17,421 nt of DNA from an uncultured Bacilli bacterium (lineage in GTDB: Bacteria > Bacillota_I > Bacilli_A > RF39 > UBA660), in assembly GCA_947631525.1 (NCBI GenBank), contig CANRLQ010000008.1, positions 1-17,421 on the forward strand, in the 5' to 3' direction. Position 1 is the first letter of the stretch. Each line of letters starts with the position of its first letter. The position numbers and the translations under genes were made by a program. Of this stretch, positions 1-6,777 are shown piece by piece. The notes beneath the pieces were generated by a model. It worked only from the letters and a program-made list of their open reading frames with translations, was not told the origin of the DNA and searched no databases.

Positions 1-1
1 T

Positions 2-820
2 GGAACTAAACCGGATCTTTTAATTTATAGTGGGGTTCCAGCTCAAAAATTTATAGCAAATAAAGAGCCAGAAAAGGATTTAAAGATAATAGAAAATGCT
101 ATAAAAAATATTCAAAAAATTAATCCTAAAAAAATAGTATTAATTTCAACTATTGACATCTATGAAAATCCATGTAATGTTGATGAAGATTCACCAATTT
201 TACCTAATACAGAACCATATGGAAAAGATAGAAGAATCTTAGAAAAATGGGTTCAAGATAATTTTAATGATTATTTAATAGTTAGATTACCAGGATTATA
301 TGGAAAAAATATAAAGAAAAATTTTATATATGATTTAATAAATATAATTCCAAATATTTTAAACGAAGAAAAATTTGAAGAATTATCAAGTAAAGAAAAT
401 ATTTTAAAAAAATATTACCAAAAACAAGAAAACAATTTATATAAATGTAATGAGCTATCAAACGAAGAAAAGATTTATTTAAAAAAAATTTTTAAAAATT
501 TAGGTTTCACAGCCTTAAATTTTACTGATAGCAGAGGTATATTTCAATTTTATAATTTAGAAAATTTGTGGAATCATATTGAAATAGCTTTAAATAATAA
601 TATAAAAATACTAAATTTAGCAACAGAACCTGTTTCTATTCAAGAAATTTATAAATTTATTTATAATGAAGATTTTAAAAATGAACTAAATAAAAGTATC
701 CCATATTATGATTTTAAAACAAAATATGATAAAATTTATAATGGAATGAATGGTTATATATTCAATAAAGATTATGTATTAAACGATATTAAAAAATTTG
801 TTAAGGCAAAAAATAACTAA
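2..820 (+). CDS. NAD-dependent epimerase/dehydratase-like SDR, 5' partial
   Basis: The reading frame is open from the left edge to a TAA and gives 272 visible residues, so the N-terminal Rossmann glycine motif lies outside the window. The visible part has the extended-SDR layout: a hydrophobic strand ending in ISTIDIYENP, then PYGKDRRILEKWV, where the catalytic Tyr helix belongs, then VRLPGLYG, as found in sugar-nucleotide epimerases and dehydratases. The C-terminal half has NLATEPVSIQEI, which resembles the substrate-domain segment of these enzymes. The usual Tyr-x3-Lys reads Tyr-Gly-Lys-Asp-Arg, so Arg sits at the Lys position, with a Lys two residues after the Tyr. The gene is followed by a glycan gene series at short spacing, so it probably modifies a nucleotide sugar. 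The exact reaction cannot be told. The family call is fairly safe. Confidence 0.72.
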   Translation, partial: GTKPDLLIYSGVPAQKFIANKEPEKDLKIIENAIKNIQKINPKKIVLISTIDIYENPCNVDEDSPILPNTEPYGKDRRILEKWVQDNFNDYLIVRLPGLYGKNIKKNFIYDLINIIPNILNEEKFEELSSKENILKKYYQKQENNLYKCNELSNEEKIYLKKIFKNLGFTALNFTDSRGIFQFYNLENLWNHIEIALNNNIKILNLATEPVSIQEIYKFIYNEDFKNELNKSIPYYDFKTKYDKIYNGMNGYIFNKDYVLNDIKKFVKAKNN

Positions 821-836
821 ATAAGGAGAAGTTAAT

Positions 837-1622
837 ATGAAGTTATCTATATCTAATATTGCTTGGTCAGAAAATGAAAATGAAGAAATGTATGAATTTT
901 TAAAAGAAAATAAAATAGATTTAGAAATAGCACCAACTAAAATAATTAAAGAAAATCCATATGATCATTTAAAAGAGGCTATGGAGTATATAAAAAATTT
1001 AAAAGAAAGATATGGTATTAATATTTCTTCAATGCAATCTATTTGGTTTGGAAGAACAGAAAATATTTTTGAGAGTGAAGAAAGTAGAAATAATCTTATT
1101 TTATATACAAAAAAGGCAGTTGATTTTGCCGCTTCAATTAATTGTCCAAATTTAGTATTTGGATGCCCTAAAAATAGAAATATGTTTAATAAAAAAGAAG
1201 ATTATGTAAAAGCTATTTCTTTTTTCAAAGAAATAGGGTACTATGCTTCAAAGAAAAATGTTATTATATCTATTGAACCAAATCCAATAATATATAATAC
1301 TAACTTCTTAAATTATACTATAGAAGCTATTGAATTTGTAAAAGAAATTAATATAGATAATATAAAAGTAAATTATGACTTAGGAACAGCAATCCAAAAT
1401 GAGGAAAATTTAGAAATATTGAAAGATAATATACAATATATAAATCATGTTCATATTAGTGAACCTAATTTGGAACTTATCAAGAAAAGAAAAATTCATG
1501 AAGAATTGTTTAAAATATTAAAAAATAAAAAATATGAAAATTATGTATCTATAGAGATGAAACAAACAGAAATAGAAAATGTAAAACAAAAAATAAAATA
1601 TATTATTGATATTAGTAGGTGA
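837..1622 (+). CDS. Sugar phosphate isomerase/epimerase (xylose-isomerase-like TIM barrel)
   Basis: This 261-residue protein has the AP-endonuclease-2/xylose-isomerase-like TIM-barrel pattern. Likely divalent-metal ligands sit at the ends of successive strands: Glu147 in SIEPNP, Asp181 in NYDLGT, His206 (or His204) in HVHISEP, and Glu240 in SIEMK near the C terminus. Such enzymes isomerise or epimerise sugars or sugar phosphates, or act on related polyols, in the cytoplasm. The start ATG has AAGGAG 8 bases upstream. The gene lies 16 bases after the SDR and its TGA stop is 4 bases before the next ATG, so it is in the same operon. In this glycan context it probably helps make an unusual sugar. 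The substrate cannot be read from the sequence. TGA occurs as a stop only here, while all Trp codons are TGG. Confidence 0.8.
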   Translation: MKLSISNIAWSENENEEMYEFLKENKIDLEIAPTKIIKENPYDHLKEAMEYIKNLKERYGINISSMQSIWFGRTENIFESEESRNNLILYTKKAVDFAASINCPNLVFGCPKNRNMFNKKEDYVKAISFFKEIGYYASKKNVIISIEPNPIIYNTNFLNYTIEAIEFVKEINIDNIKVNYDLGTAIQNEENLEILKDNIQYINHVHISEPNLELIKKRKIHEELFKILKNKKYENYVSIEMKQTEIENVKQKIKYIIDISR

Positions 1623-1626
1623 TGTT

Positions 1627-2421
1627 ATGGAATACACAGATATAAAAGGTGTACCTAATTTTATATGTAAAGAGTATAACAAAAAAAACAAAGAATATTG
1701 TTTATGCATTCCTATTATCAATGAAGGGGAAAGAATAAAAAAAGAATTGGAAAAAGCTAAAGAAAATAATATCTCAAAATATGTTGATATAGTTATTTGT
1801 GATGCTGGATCTACAGATGGTTCTACAGATGATAAATTATTAAAATCTTTAGATGTAAATACATTATTAATAAAAAATGATATTGGAAAACAAGGGGCAC
1901 AACTTAGAATGGGAATTTGGTGGGCTCTTGAAAGAGGTTATAAAGGTATAATTACTATAGATGGAAATAATAAAGATAGTATAGAAGATGTACCAAAATT
2001 TGTTGAAAAATTAAATGAAGGATATGATTTTGTACAAGGTTCTCGTTTTATAAAAGGTGGCGTTGCAAAAAATACCCCATTAATTAGGTATTTATCTGTT
2101 AGACTCATTCATGCACCAATAATATCTTTAACAGCAAAGCAAAAATTTACAGATACAACAAATGCATATAGAGCATATTCTAAAAAATATCTTACACATC
2201 CAGAGGTACAACCATTTAGAGATATTTTTGTAACATATGAATTATTAGCATATTTATCAGTTAGAGCAGATCAATTAAAAATGAAAACTTGTGAAATACC
2301 AGTTAAAAGAATTTATCCTAAAAAAGGGAAGACACCTACTAAAATAAGTTTTTTTAAAGGCAATTATAATTTATTAAAAATATTATTTAGCAATTTAGTT
2401 GGAAAATATAATGTAAAATAA
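1627..2421 (+). CDS. Glycosyltransferase family 2, polyprenyl-phosphate sugar synthase (DPM1-like)
   Basis: This is a 264-residue GT-A fold protein of family 2. From the N terminus it shows the nucleotide-binding strand CLCIPIINEGE (about 26-36), ICDAGSTDGSTDD (57-69), a metal/nucleotide motif TIDGNNKDSIED (110-121) in which DGN replaces the usual DAD, VQGSRF (136-141) and TDTTNAYRAYSKK (175-187), matching the DxTSGFRAY-like segment of dolichyl/polyprenyl-phosphate mannose synthases. It has no C-terminal membrane domain, so it resembles soluble DPM1. A TTG 21 bases upstream could also be read, but the ATG at 1627 has AGGTGAT at the right distance and follows the previous stop directly. It probably moves a sugar from a nucleotide donor to undecaprenyl phosphate on the inner face of the membrane. 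The sugar is unknown. Confidence 0.83.
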   Translation: MEYTDIKGVPNFICKEYNKKNKEYCLCIPIINEGERIKKELEKAKENNISKYVDIVICDAGSTDGSTDDKLLKSLDVNTLLIKNDIGKQGAQLRMGIWWALERGYKGIITIDGNNKDSIEDVPKFVEKLNEGYDFVQGSRFIKGGVAKNTPLIRYLSVRLIHAPIISLTAKQKFTDTTNAYRAYSKKYLTHPEVQPFRDIFVTYELLAYLSVRADQLKMKTCEIPVKRIYPKKGKTPTKISFFKGNYNLLKILFSNLVGKYNVK

Positions 2422-2453
2422 TTATAAATGTTGATGTATGGAGGTAAAAATAA

Positions 2454-3563
2454 ATGAATAGGAAGAAAAAAGTAGATACAGAAAGGGACCTAACTTATGA
2501 TTGGCTTAGATTATTTGCAACTATATTTGTTGTTATAGGCCATAGCGCTTATTTAATTATTAAAACAAATTTTGGAGGAGTAAATTATAGTTTACCAAAA
2601 TATACAAATCCATTTTATAGTTCCTCTATTTTATCTTTCGTAAGATGGTTATCAACATGGGTATATGGATTTCATATGCCACTATTCTTCATGTTATCTG
2701 GTGCAGTTATGGCACTTAAGCCTATAGGAACATTTGAAAAAGTAATAAAATCTAAAATTAAAAGGTTAATTTTTCCATATTTTATATATGGTTGGTTATT
2801 TATGTTACCTGTAAAATTATTAGGAAATTTTTATACAAAAGGAAAATTTTTATTAGCCATGAAGGGATTTTTATCTGGCATTGACAGTGGACACCTATGG
2901 TTTTTACCAGCTCTTTTTTGGACAATTATAATATTTACTATTTTGTATAAGATAACAAAACGATTTAGAATCAATAATCCTTATATTTTATTAATAATAA
3001 CTGGAACACTTCAGTATTTATATGTTTATATACCATTTGATATATTATTAATGAAAAAAGGTATTAGTTATATTTTCTGGTTTGCATTAGGATATTGTTT
3101 TGAATATGAACGAAAAAGAAATGCAAAGTGGAACTTTAGAAAAACACTATTAGCTTTTATATCATTATTCATTATTGAAACAATAAATAAAAAATATAAT
3201 TTATTAAATTCCTTTTTCTTAATTATATGTGGGTCATTTATGACATACTTATTATCTGATATATGTAATAGAATATTTAAAAATTTTACTAGAACAAAAT
3301 GTTGGAAAATATTAATTAGCAATTTATTCTTTGTATATTTATTTCATGATCCACTGGAATATATTGTTTTAAGAATTTTTATGACAAATGGTTATATGAG
3401 TAGTGCTATTGGTTGTATATTATATACAGTTTCAAGGACTATAGGTGTATTCATAATTAGTATTGTATTAGGACAACTGGTGTCTATTATAAAAGATTTG
3501 TTAATTAAAATTATTGAATTGCCTGATAAAAGAATCAATATTAACAAAAAACAAATTGTGTAA
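2454..3563 (+). CDS. Acyltransferase family 3 membrane protein (OafA/NodX type)
   Basis: This 369-residue protein has about ten hydrophobic spans. It opens with a charged stretch and then DWLRLFATIFVVIGHSAY, the family signature around the conserved His. FHMPLFFMLSGAV follows, then KSKIKRLIFPYF, then SGHLWFLPALFW, all typical of acyltransferase-3 enzymes that O-acetylate or otherwise acylate extracytoplasmic glycans. The family usually takes the acyl group from cytoplasmic acyl-CoA and passes it across the membrane. GGAGG stands 9 bases before the ATG, and the gene is 32 bases from the preceding glycosyltransferase. It is separate in family from the MBOAT acyltransferase further along, so the locus may carry two independent acylation activities. 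No attached SGNH domain is present, as the length stops after the membrane region. The acceptor is unknown. Confidence 0.87.
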   Translation: MNRKKKVDTERDLTYDWLRLFATIFVVIGHSAYLIIKTNFGGVNYSLPKYTNPFYSSSILSFVRWLSTWVYGFHMPLFFMLSGAVMALKPIGTFEKVIKSKIKRLIFPYFIYGWLFMLPVKLLGNFYTKGKFLLAMKGFLSGIDSGHLWFLPALFWTIIIFTILYKITKRFRINNPYILLIITGTLQYLYVYIPFDILLMKKGISYIFWFALGYCFEYERKRNAKWNFRKTLLAFISLFIIETINKKYNLLNSFFLIICGSFMTYLLSDICNRIFKNFTRTKCWKILISNLFFVYLFHDPLEYIVLRIFMTNGYMSSAIGCILYTVSRTIGVFIISIVLGQLVSIIKDLLIKIIELPDKRININKKQIV

Positions 3564-3606
3564 AAACATAATAATAAATAAAATGTAAAATAAAGATGGT
3601 GAAAAA

Positions 3607-4734
3607 ATGAATTATGACAAAATTATAATTGGTGCAGGAATTTATGGATTGTATGCTGCTTTATTTTGTGGAAAAAAAGGAGAAAATATTCTTGTATTAG
3701 AAAAAGAAGATGATGCATTTAAACGAGCAACTTATATTAATCAAGCAAGGGTTCATATGGGTTATCATTATCCAAGATCATATTCTACAGCAATAAAATC
3801 AGCCAAATATTTTGAACGATTTAATAAAGATTTTGGGTTTTCAATATTATCTGACTTTGATCAGGTCTATGCTACGAGTGAAAACTTTTCATGGACAGAT
3901 GCTGAACAATTTAAAAAGTTTTGTAAGAATGCAAATATTATGTGTGATGAGGTTTCTGTATCAAAATACTTCAATGAAGGAATGTGTAGTGGCTGTTTCT
4001 TAACTAAAGAATATACTTATGATGCTCAAATATTAAAAAATTATTTTATAAATGAAATAAAGAAATATCCAAATGTAAAGCTATTATTTAATACCAATAT
4101 TAAAGATATAAAAAAATTAGATTCAGTATATCAAATAACAACATCTAATAATGAAGTATTTAAAAGCAACTTTGTTCTTAATGCAACATATGCTGGAATA
4201 AATCAGATATTAGAAAAATTAGGGTATGAAAAGTTTAAAATTAAATATGAATTATGTGAAATTATATTATGTAGTGTAGATCCTAAATTCAAAAATACAG
4301 GCATTACTGTAATGGATGGACCATTTTTCTCTATAATGCCATTTGGAAAAACAGGTTATCATTCATTAACAAGTGTAACATTTACACCACACAAAACCTG
4401 TTATGAAAGTTTGCCAGAATTTGAATGTCAAAAAAGAAGCAAAGGATATTGTTCTAAATATAATTTAGGTAATTGTAATACATGTATAGCTAAACCAGAA
4501 AGTGCATGGCCATATATGTCTAATTTAGCTAAGAAATATTTAAAAAAAGAATATGGTTTTAAATATGAAAAATCTTTATTTTCTATGAAACCAATATTAA
4601 AAGCTTCAGAAATAGATGATTCAAGACCAACTGTTATTAAAGAATTTTCAACAAATCCAACTTTTATTAGTGTTTTATCAGGAAAGATAAATACTGTTTA
4701 TGATTTAGATGAGATATTAGATAGAAAGTATTAG
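3607..4734 (+). CDS. FAD-dependent oxidoreductase (DAO/GlpD-like fold) with Cys cluster
   Basis: This 375-residue protein begins with a dinucleotide-binding strand and glycine motif, KIIIGAGIYGLYAALF (residues 5-20), followed by VLEKE at the end of the second strand, the FAD-binding mark of the DAO family. VLNATYAGINQILEKLG (190-206) matches the second conserved FAD segment. The C-terminal part ends SVLSGKINTVYDLDEIL, as in related oxidoreductases of surface-polysaccharide clusters. An unusual feature is a Cys-rich insert with Cys at 265, 274, 282, 290 and 293, which could bind a metal or form disulfides. It has a weak GGTGA-type ribosome binding site and lies 43 bases after the acyltransferase. 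It may oxidise an amino or hydroxyl group of a sugar or lipid intermediate. That role is inferred from neighbours, while the fold is well supported. Confidence 0.8.
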   Translation: MNYDKIIIGAGIYGLYAALFCGKKGENILVLEKEDDAFKRATYINQARVHMGYHYPRSYSTAIKSAKYFERFNKDFGFSILSDFDQVYATSENFSWTDAEQFKKFCKNANIMCDEVSVSKYFNEGMCSGCFLTKEYTYDAQILKNYFINEIKKYPNVKLLFNTNIKDIKKLDSVYQITTSNNEVFKSNFVLNATYAGINQILEKLGYEKFKIKYELCEIILCSVDPKFKNTGITVMDGPFFSIMPFGKTGYHSLTSVTFTPHKTCYESLPEFECQKRSKGYCSKYNLGNCNTCIAKPESAWPYMSNLAKKYLKKEYGFKYEKSLFSMKPILKASEIDDSRPTVIKEFSTNPTFISVLSGKINTVYDLDEILDRKY

Positions 4735-4744
4735 AGGTAAAAAG

Positions 4745-5680
4745 ATGAAAAATAAAGAAAAAAATTTTATATCATCAGTAGTTTATGTAAGAAATGATGA
4801 AGACCAAATAAAATCTTTTTTAGAGAGATTAAATGATTTATTAAAAAATAATTTTGAAAAATATGAAATAATACTTGTAAATGATGGATCAACTGATCAA
4901 TCAGTTAGAGAAATAAAAGAGTTCTCTAAAAAAATAGAAGGAGCAAGTATAAGTATAATAAATATGAGCTTTTATCAAGGAAAAGAGCTTGCTATTAATG
5001 CAGGATTAGATATGGCTATAGGAGATTTTGTTTATGAATTTGATAATGTAAATATGGATTATAATTCTGACTTAATAATGGATATTTATAAAAAATCATT
5101 AGAAGGTTATGATATAGTTATTGCTAGTCCCAATAAAAAAAGAAAACTAACTTCAAAAATATTTTATAAGTTATTTAATAAATATTCTGATTACCCATAT
5201 AAAATTGATACTGAAACATTTCGTATATTATCTAGAAGATCAATTAATAGAATGAATTCTATGAATAAATCAATTCCATACAGAAAAGCCATACAGGCAA
5301 GTTCTGGTTTAAAAATAACTACTATAAGTTATAATGTGATAAAAAAATATAATAAAAAAGCGGATAAATATTTACGAAAAGAAAGAGAAAAAAATGCCTT
5401 AGATGCTTTAATATTATTTACTGATGTAAGTTATAAAGGAGTAATATTATTAACATCTTTAATGCTTACTGTTACAGTTTTTATGAGTATCTATACAATA
5501 GTAATTTTTTTACTTAGAAGAGCAATTGCAGGATGGACAACTACTATGTTATTTTTGTCATTTAGTTTTTTTGGAATCTTCTTGATTTTTGCTATTATTA
5601 TAAAGTATTTATCTATCCTTATAAATTTAATCTTTAGAAAAATGTCTTATTTAATAGAGTCAGTAGAAAAGCTAAATTAG
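4745..5680 (+). CDS. Membrane glycosyltransferase family 2 (ArnC/GtrB-like)
   Basis: This 311-residue protein has a cytoplasmic GT2 domain followed by two membrane helices (about 232-257 and 264-292), the architecture of ArnC and GtrB, which make undecaprenyl-phosphate sugars. Visible motifs are SSVVYVRNDEDQI (10-22), LVNDGSTD (44-51), GKELAINAGLDMAIGDF (79-95) and DTETFRILSRRSINRM (155-170), the last matching the DxxxFRLxSR region of the family. The acceptor and metal region, normally close to TLDADLQDPP, reads EFDNVNMDY (98-106), which is divergent. The gene starts 10 bases after the oxidoreductase, with GAGG upstream. It is directly followed by two small 4-TM proteins, as arnC-type functions associate with ArnE/ArnF flippase subunits. 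A lipid-linked sugar donor for glycan decoration is the likely product. The sugar is unknown. Confidence 0.85.
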   Translation: MKNKEKNFISSVVYVRNDEDQIKSFLERLNDLLKNNFEKYEIILVNDGSTDQSVREIKEFSKKIEGASISIINMSFYQGKELAINAGLDMAIGDFVYEFDNVNMDYNSDLIMDIYKKSLEGYDIVIASPNKKRKLTSKIFYKLFNKYSDYPYKIDTETFRILSRRSINRMNSMNKSIPYRKAIQASSGLKITTISYNVIKKYNKKADKYLRKEREKNALDALILFTDVSYKGVILLTSLMLTVTVFMSIYTIVIFLLRRAIAGWTTTMLFLSFSFFGIFLIFAIIIKYLSILINLIFRKMSYLIESVEKLN

Positions 5681-5692
5681 GAAGTAGATATT

Positions 5693-6034
5693 ATGATTAA
5701 ATCATTAAATAAAAATAAAAAAGGAATAATTTTAATGCTTTTTTCTTCATTTTTTGTTTGCACAGGACAATTATGTTGGAAATTATCTATAGATAATAAT
5801 TTAGTTTTATTAATAATAGGATTTATTTTATATGCATGTGGAGCATTATTAATGTTATATGCTTATAAATTTGGTGAATTATCTGTGCTACAGCCTATTT
5901 TAAGTATTAATTATATTTTTACTATTATTTTTGCATCAACTGTTTTAAAAGAAAAGATAGTATTGAATGATTTAGTAGGGATTTTTATAATAATCTTAGG
6001 TGTAATTTTAATTGGTGGTGGAGATAGTGATTAA
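5693..6034 (+). CDS. EamA/SMR-type 4-TM protein, flippase subunit 1 (ArnE/F-like)
   Basis: This is a 113-residue protein with four hydrophobic helices (about 13-31, 38-59, 66-85 and 92-109). The pattern is that of small multidrug resistance/EamA half proteins: SFFVCTGQLCWKLS in helix 1, GELSVLQPILSINYIFT in helix 3, then LKEKI and a final LVGIFIIILGVILIGG. ArnE and ArnF, small proteins of this family, form the undecaprenyl-phosphate-aminoarabinose flippase. Here the gene follows a GtrB/ArnC-like glycosyltransferase by 12 bases and overlaps a second SMR-like gene, so a heterodimer that flips the lipid-linked sugar is the best reading. A drug efflux role is less likely in this setting. GAAG near the preceding stop serves as the ribosome binding site. 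Confidence 0.82.
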   Translation: MIKSLNKNKKGIILMLFSSFFVCTGQLCWKLSIDNNLVLLIIGFILYACGALLMLYAYKFGELSVLQPILSINYIFTIIFASTVLKEKIVLNDLVGIFIIILGVILIGGGDSD

Positions 6035-6356
6035 ATATTATATTCTATTAATTATTATGACCATTATTGGGTCTATAGCCTCTTTATTTTTAAAATTTGC
6101 ATCATCTAGTGATTCAATATTAAAGTTGTTGACAAATAAGAATATATATATAGGTGGATTATTATATTTAACATCAGCCATTTTAAATATTTATTTTTTA
6201 AAATATTTAAATTATTATATATTTTTACCGATGACTTCTATAACATATATATGGACATTATTGATATCAAATAAAGTTTTACATGAAAAAATTTCCACAA
6301 AAAAAATACTTGGTGTATTAAGTATTATTATAGGTGTAATTATAGTAGCAAATTAA
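6027..6356 (+). CDS. EamA/SMR-type 4-TM protein, flippase subunit 2 (ArnE/F-like)
   Basis: This second 4-TM protein is about 109 residues and partners the preceding one. TM1 contains IGSIASLFLKFAS, TM3 runs through FLPMTSITYIWTLLIS, then LHEKIS and a C-terminal LGVLSIIIGVIIVAN, the same repeating plan as its neighbour. The start is not certain. TTG at 6012 opens the frame, but GTG at 6027 is preceded at good distance by GGTGGTGGAG and leaves an 8-base overlap with the previous stop, which suits translational coupling. The overlap implies equal amounts of the two proteins, as expected for a heterodimeric flippase such as ArnE/ArnF. The stop overlaps the convergent acpS stop by four bases. Confidence 0.8.
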   Translation: MIKYYILLIIMTIIGSIASLFLKFASSSDSILKLLTNKNIYIGGLLYLTSAILNIYFLKYLNYYIFLPMTSITYIWTLLISNKVLHEKISTKKILGVLSIIIGVIIVAN

Positions 6357-6667
6357 TTATCTAAAACAATTGCCATAGCCATGGTAGTTGTTTTTTCATG
6401 TGAAATAGAAATCTTTATATTTTTATAATTAACACAATAGGGACTTCCATCATTATTTGTTAATATTTCAAAATCTAGAAAATTATATTTTTTTGTATCT
6501 GGAAGAGCTTTCATTATAGCTTCTTTGACTGCAAATCTTCCACATAAGTATAAAAATCCTCTTTTTTTATACTCAATTTGTTCATTCTTTGTTAAAACAT
6601 AATTGATAAATTCTTGACTTTTATTTTTTAATCTTTTATTTTCAACAATATCACATCCAATATTCAT
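6353..6667 (-). CDS. acpS: Holo-[acyl-carrier-protein] synthase
   Basis: AcpS moves the 4'-phosphopantetheine arm of coenzyme A onto the Ser of apo-ACP in the cytoplasm. The 104-residue protein starts MNIGCDIVEN, with the metal-binding Asp6, has LCGRFAVKEAIMKAL (41-55) with the second metal ligand Glu49, and ends in ISISHEKTTTMAMAIVLDN. This is the whole short AcpS pattern, slightly shorter than the common 115-125 residues. A longer frame extends 16 codons upstream, but the ATG at 6667 has GGAAGTGA just upstream and begins exactly at the family N terminus. It is the only minus-strand gene. It lies between a glycan operon and the ACP operon and probably activates the ACP encoded at 8559-8801. 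It may also serve the rest of the cell, as it is often the only copy. Confidence 0.93.
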   Translation of the reverse strand: MNIGCDIVENKRLKNKSQEFINYVLTKNEQIEYKKRGFLYLCGRFAVKEAIMKALPDTKKYNFLDFEILTNNDGSPYCVNYKNIKISISHEKTTTMAMAIVLDN

Positions 6668-6686
6668 AAAAATCACTTCCAATTTA

Positions 6687-6715
6687 ATTATACTATAGTT
6701 CTTTATCATAACCAA
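6687..6715 (-). promoter_or_regulatory. Predicted sigma-A promoter for acpS
   Basis: Read on the minus strand, TTGGTT (6715-6710) and a perfect TATAAT (6692-6687) are separated by 17 bases. The -10 ends 19 bases before the acpS ATG, which gives a very short leader that still contains the GGAAGTGA ribosome binding site. The -35 matches the consensus only at TTG. The site is back to back with the plus-strand promoter that begins 8 bases away. Confidence 0.6.
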
Positions 6716-6722
6716 GAAATAT

Positions 6723-6752
6723 TTGACTTGAAAGGAGGATTAATGTTATAAT
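6723..6752 (+). promoter_or_regulatory. Predicted sigma-A promoter for the FkbH-ACP-MBOAT-SGNH operon
   Basis: TTGACT (6723-6728) and TATAAT (6747-6752) are separated by 18 bases. It is the only good promoter between the divergent acpS gene and the start at 6778, so it probably drives the whole block to 14661, where spacing between genes is small. A perfect AAAGGAGG lies inside the spacer and would not be in the transcript if this is the true promoter. Expected leader length is about 20 bases. Confidence 0.58.
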
Positions 6753-6777
6753 TAGTACATGATTGCGATGTGATTAT

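Noticed and set aside
1620..1622. TGA read as Trp (Mollicutes code)
   Set aside because: Trp codons elsewhere are all TGG, I saw no in-frame TGA inside genes, and the next gene starts right after this stop.
1606..1626. TTG start that would lengthen the DPM1-like gene
   Set aside because: The ATG at 1627 has a proper AGGTGAT site, and the extra residues overlap the previous gene.
1518..1721. Minus-strand open frame (67 codons)
   Set aside because: It lies opposite two well-supported plus-strand genes and has low-complexity Phe/Ile/Tyr content, as expected from AT-rich antisense sequence.
3068..3322. Minus-strand open frame inside the acyltransferase gene
   Set aside because: Antisense shadow of a membrane protein, with no ribosome binding site or family pattern.
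3812..4003. Plus-strand alternate frame inside the FAD oxidoreductase
   Set aside because: Overlaps a gene with clear FAD motifs and shows no recognisable pattern of its own.
6763..6777. TTG start for the FkbH-like gene
   Set aside because: No ribosome site at the right distance, and similarity begins after the ATG at 6778. It cannot be fully excluded.
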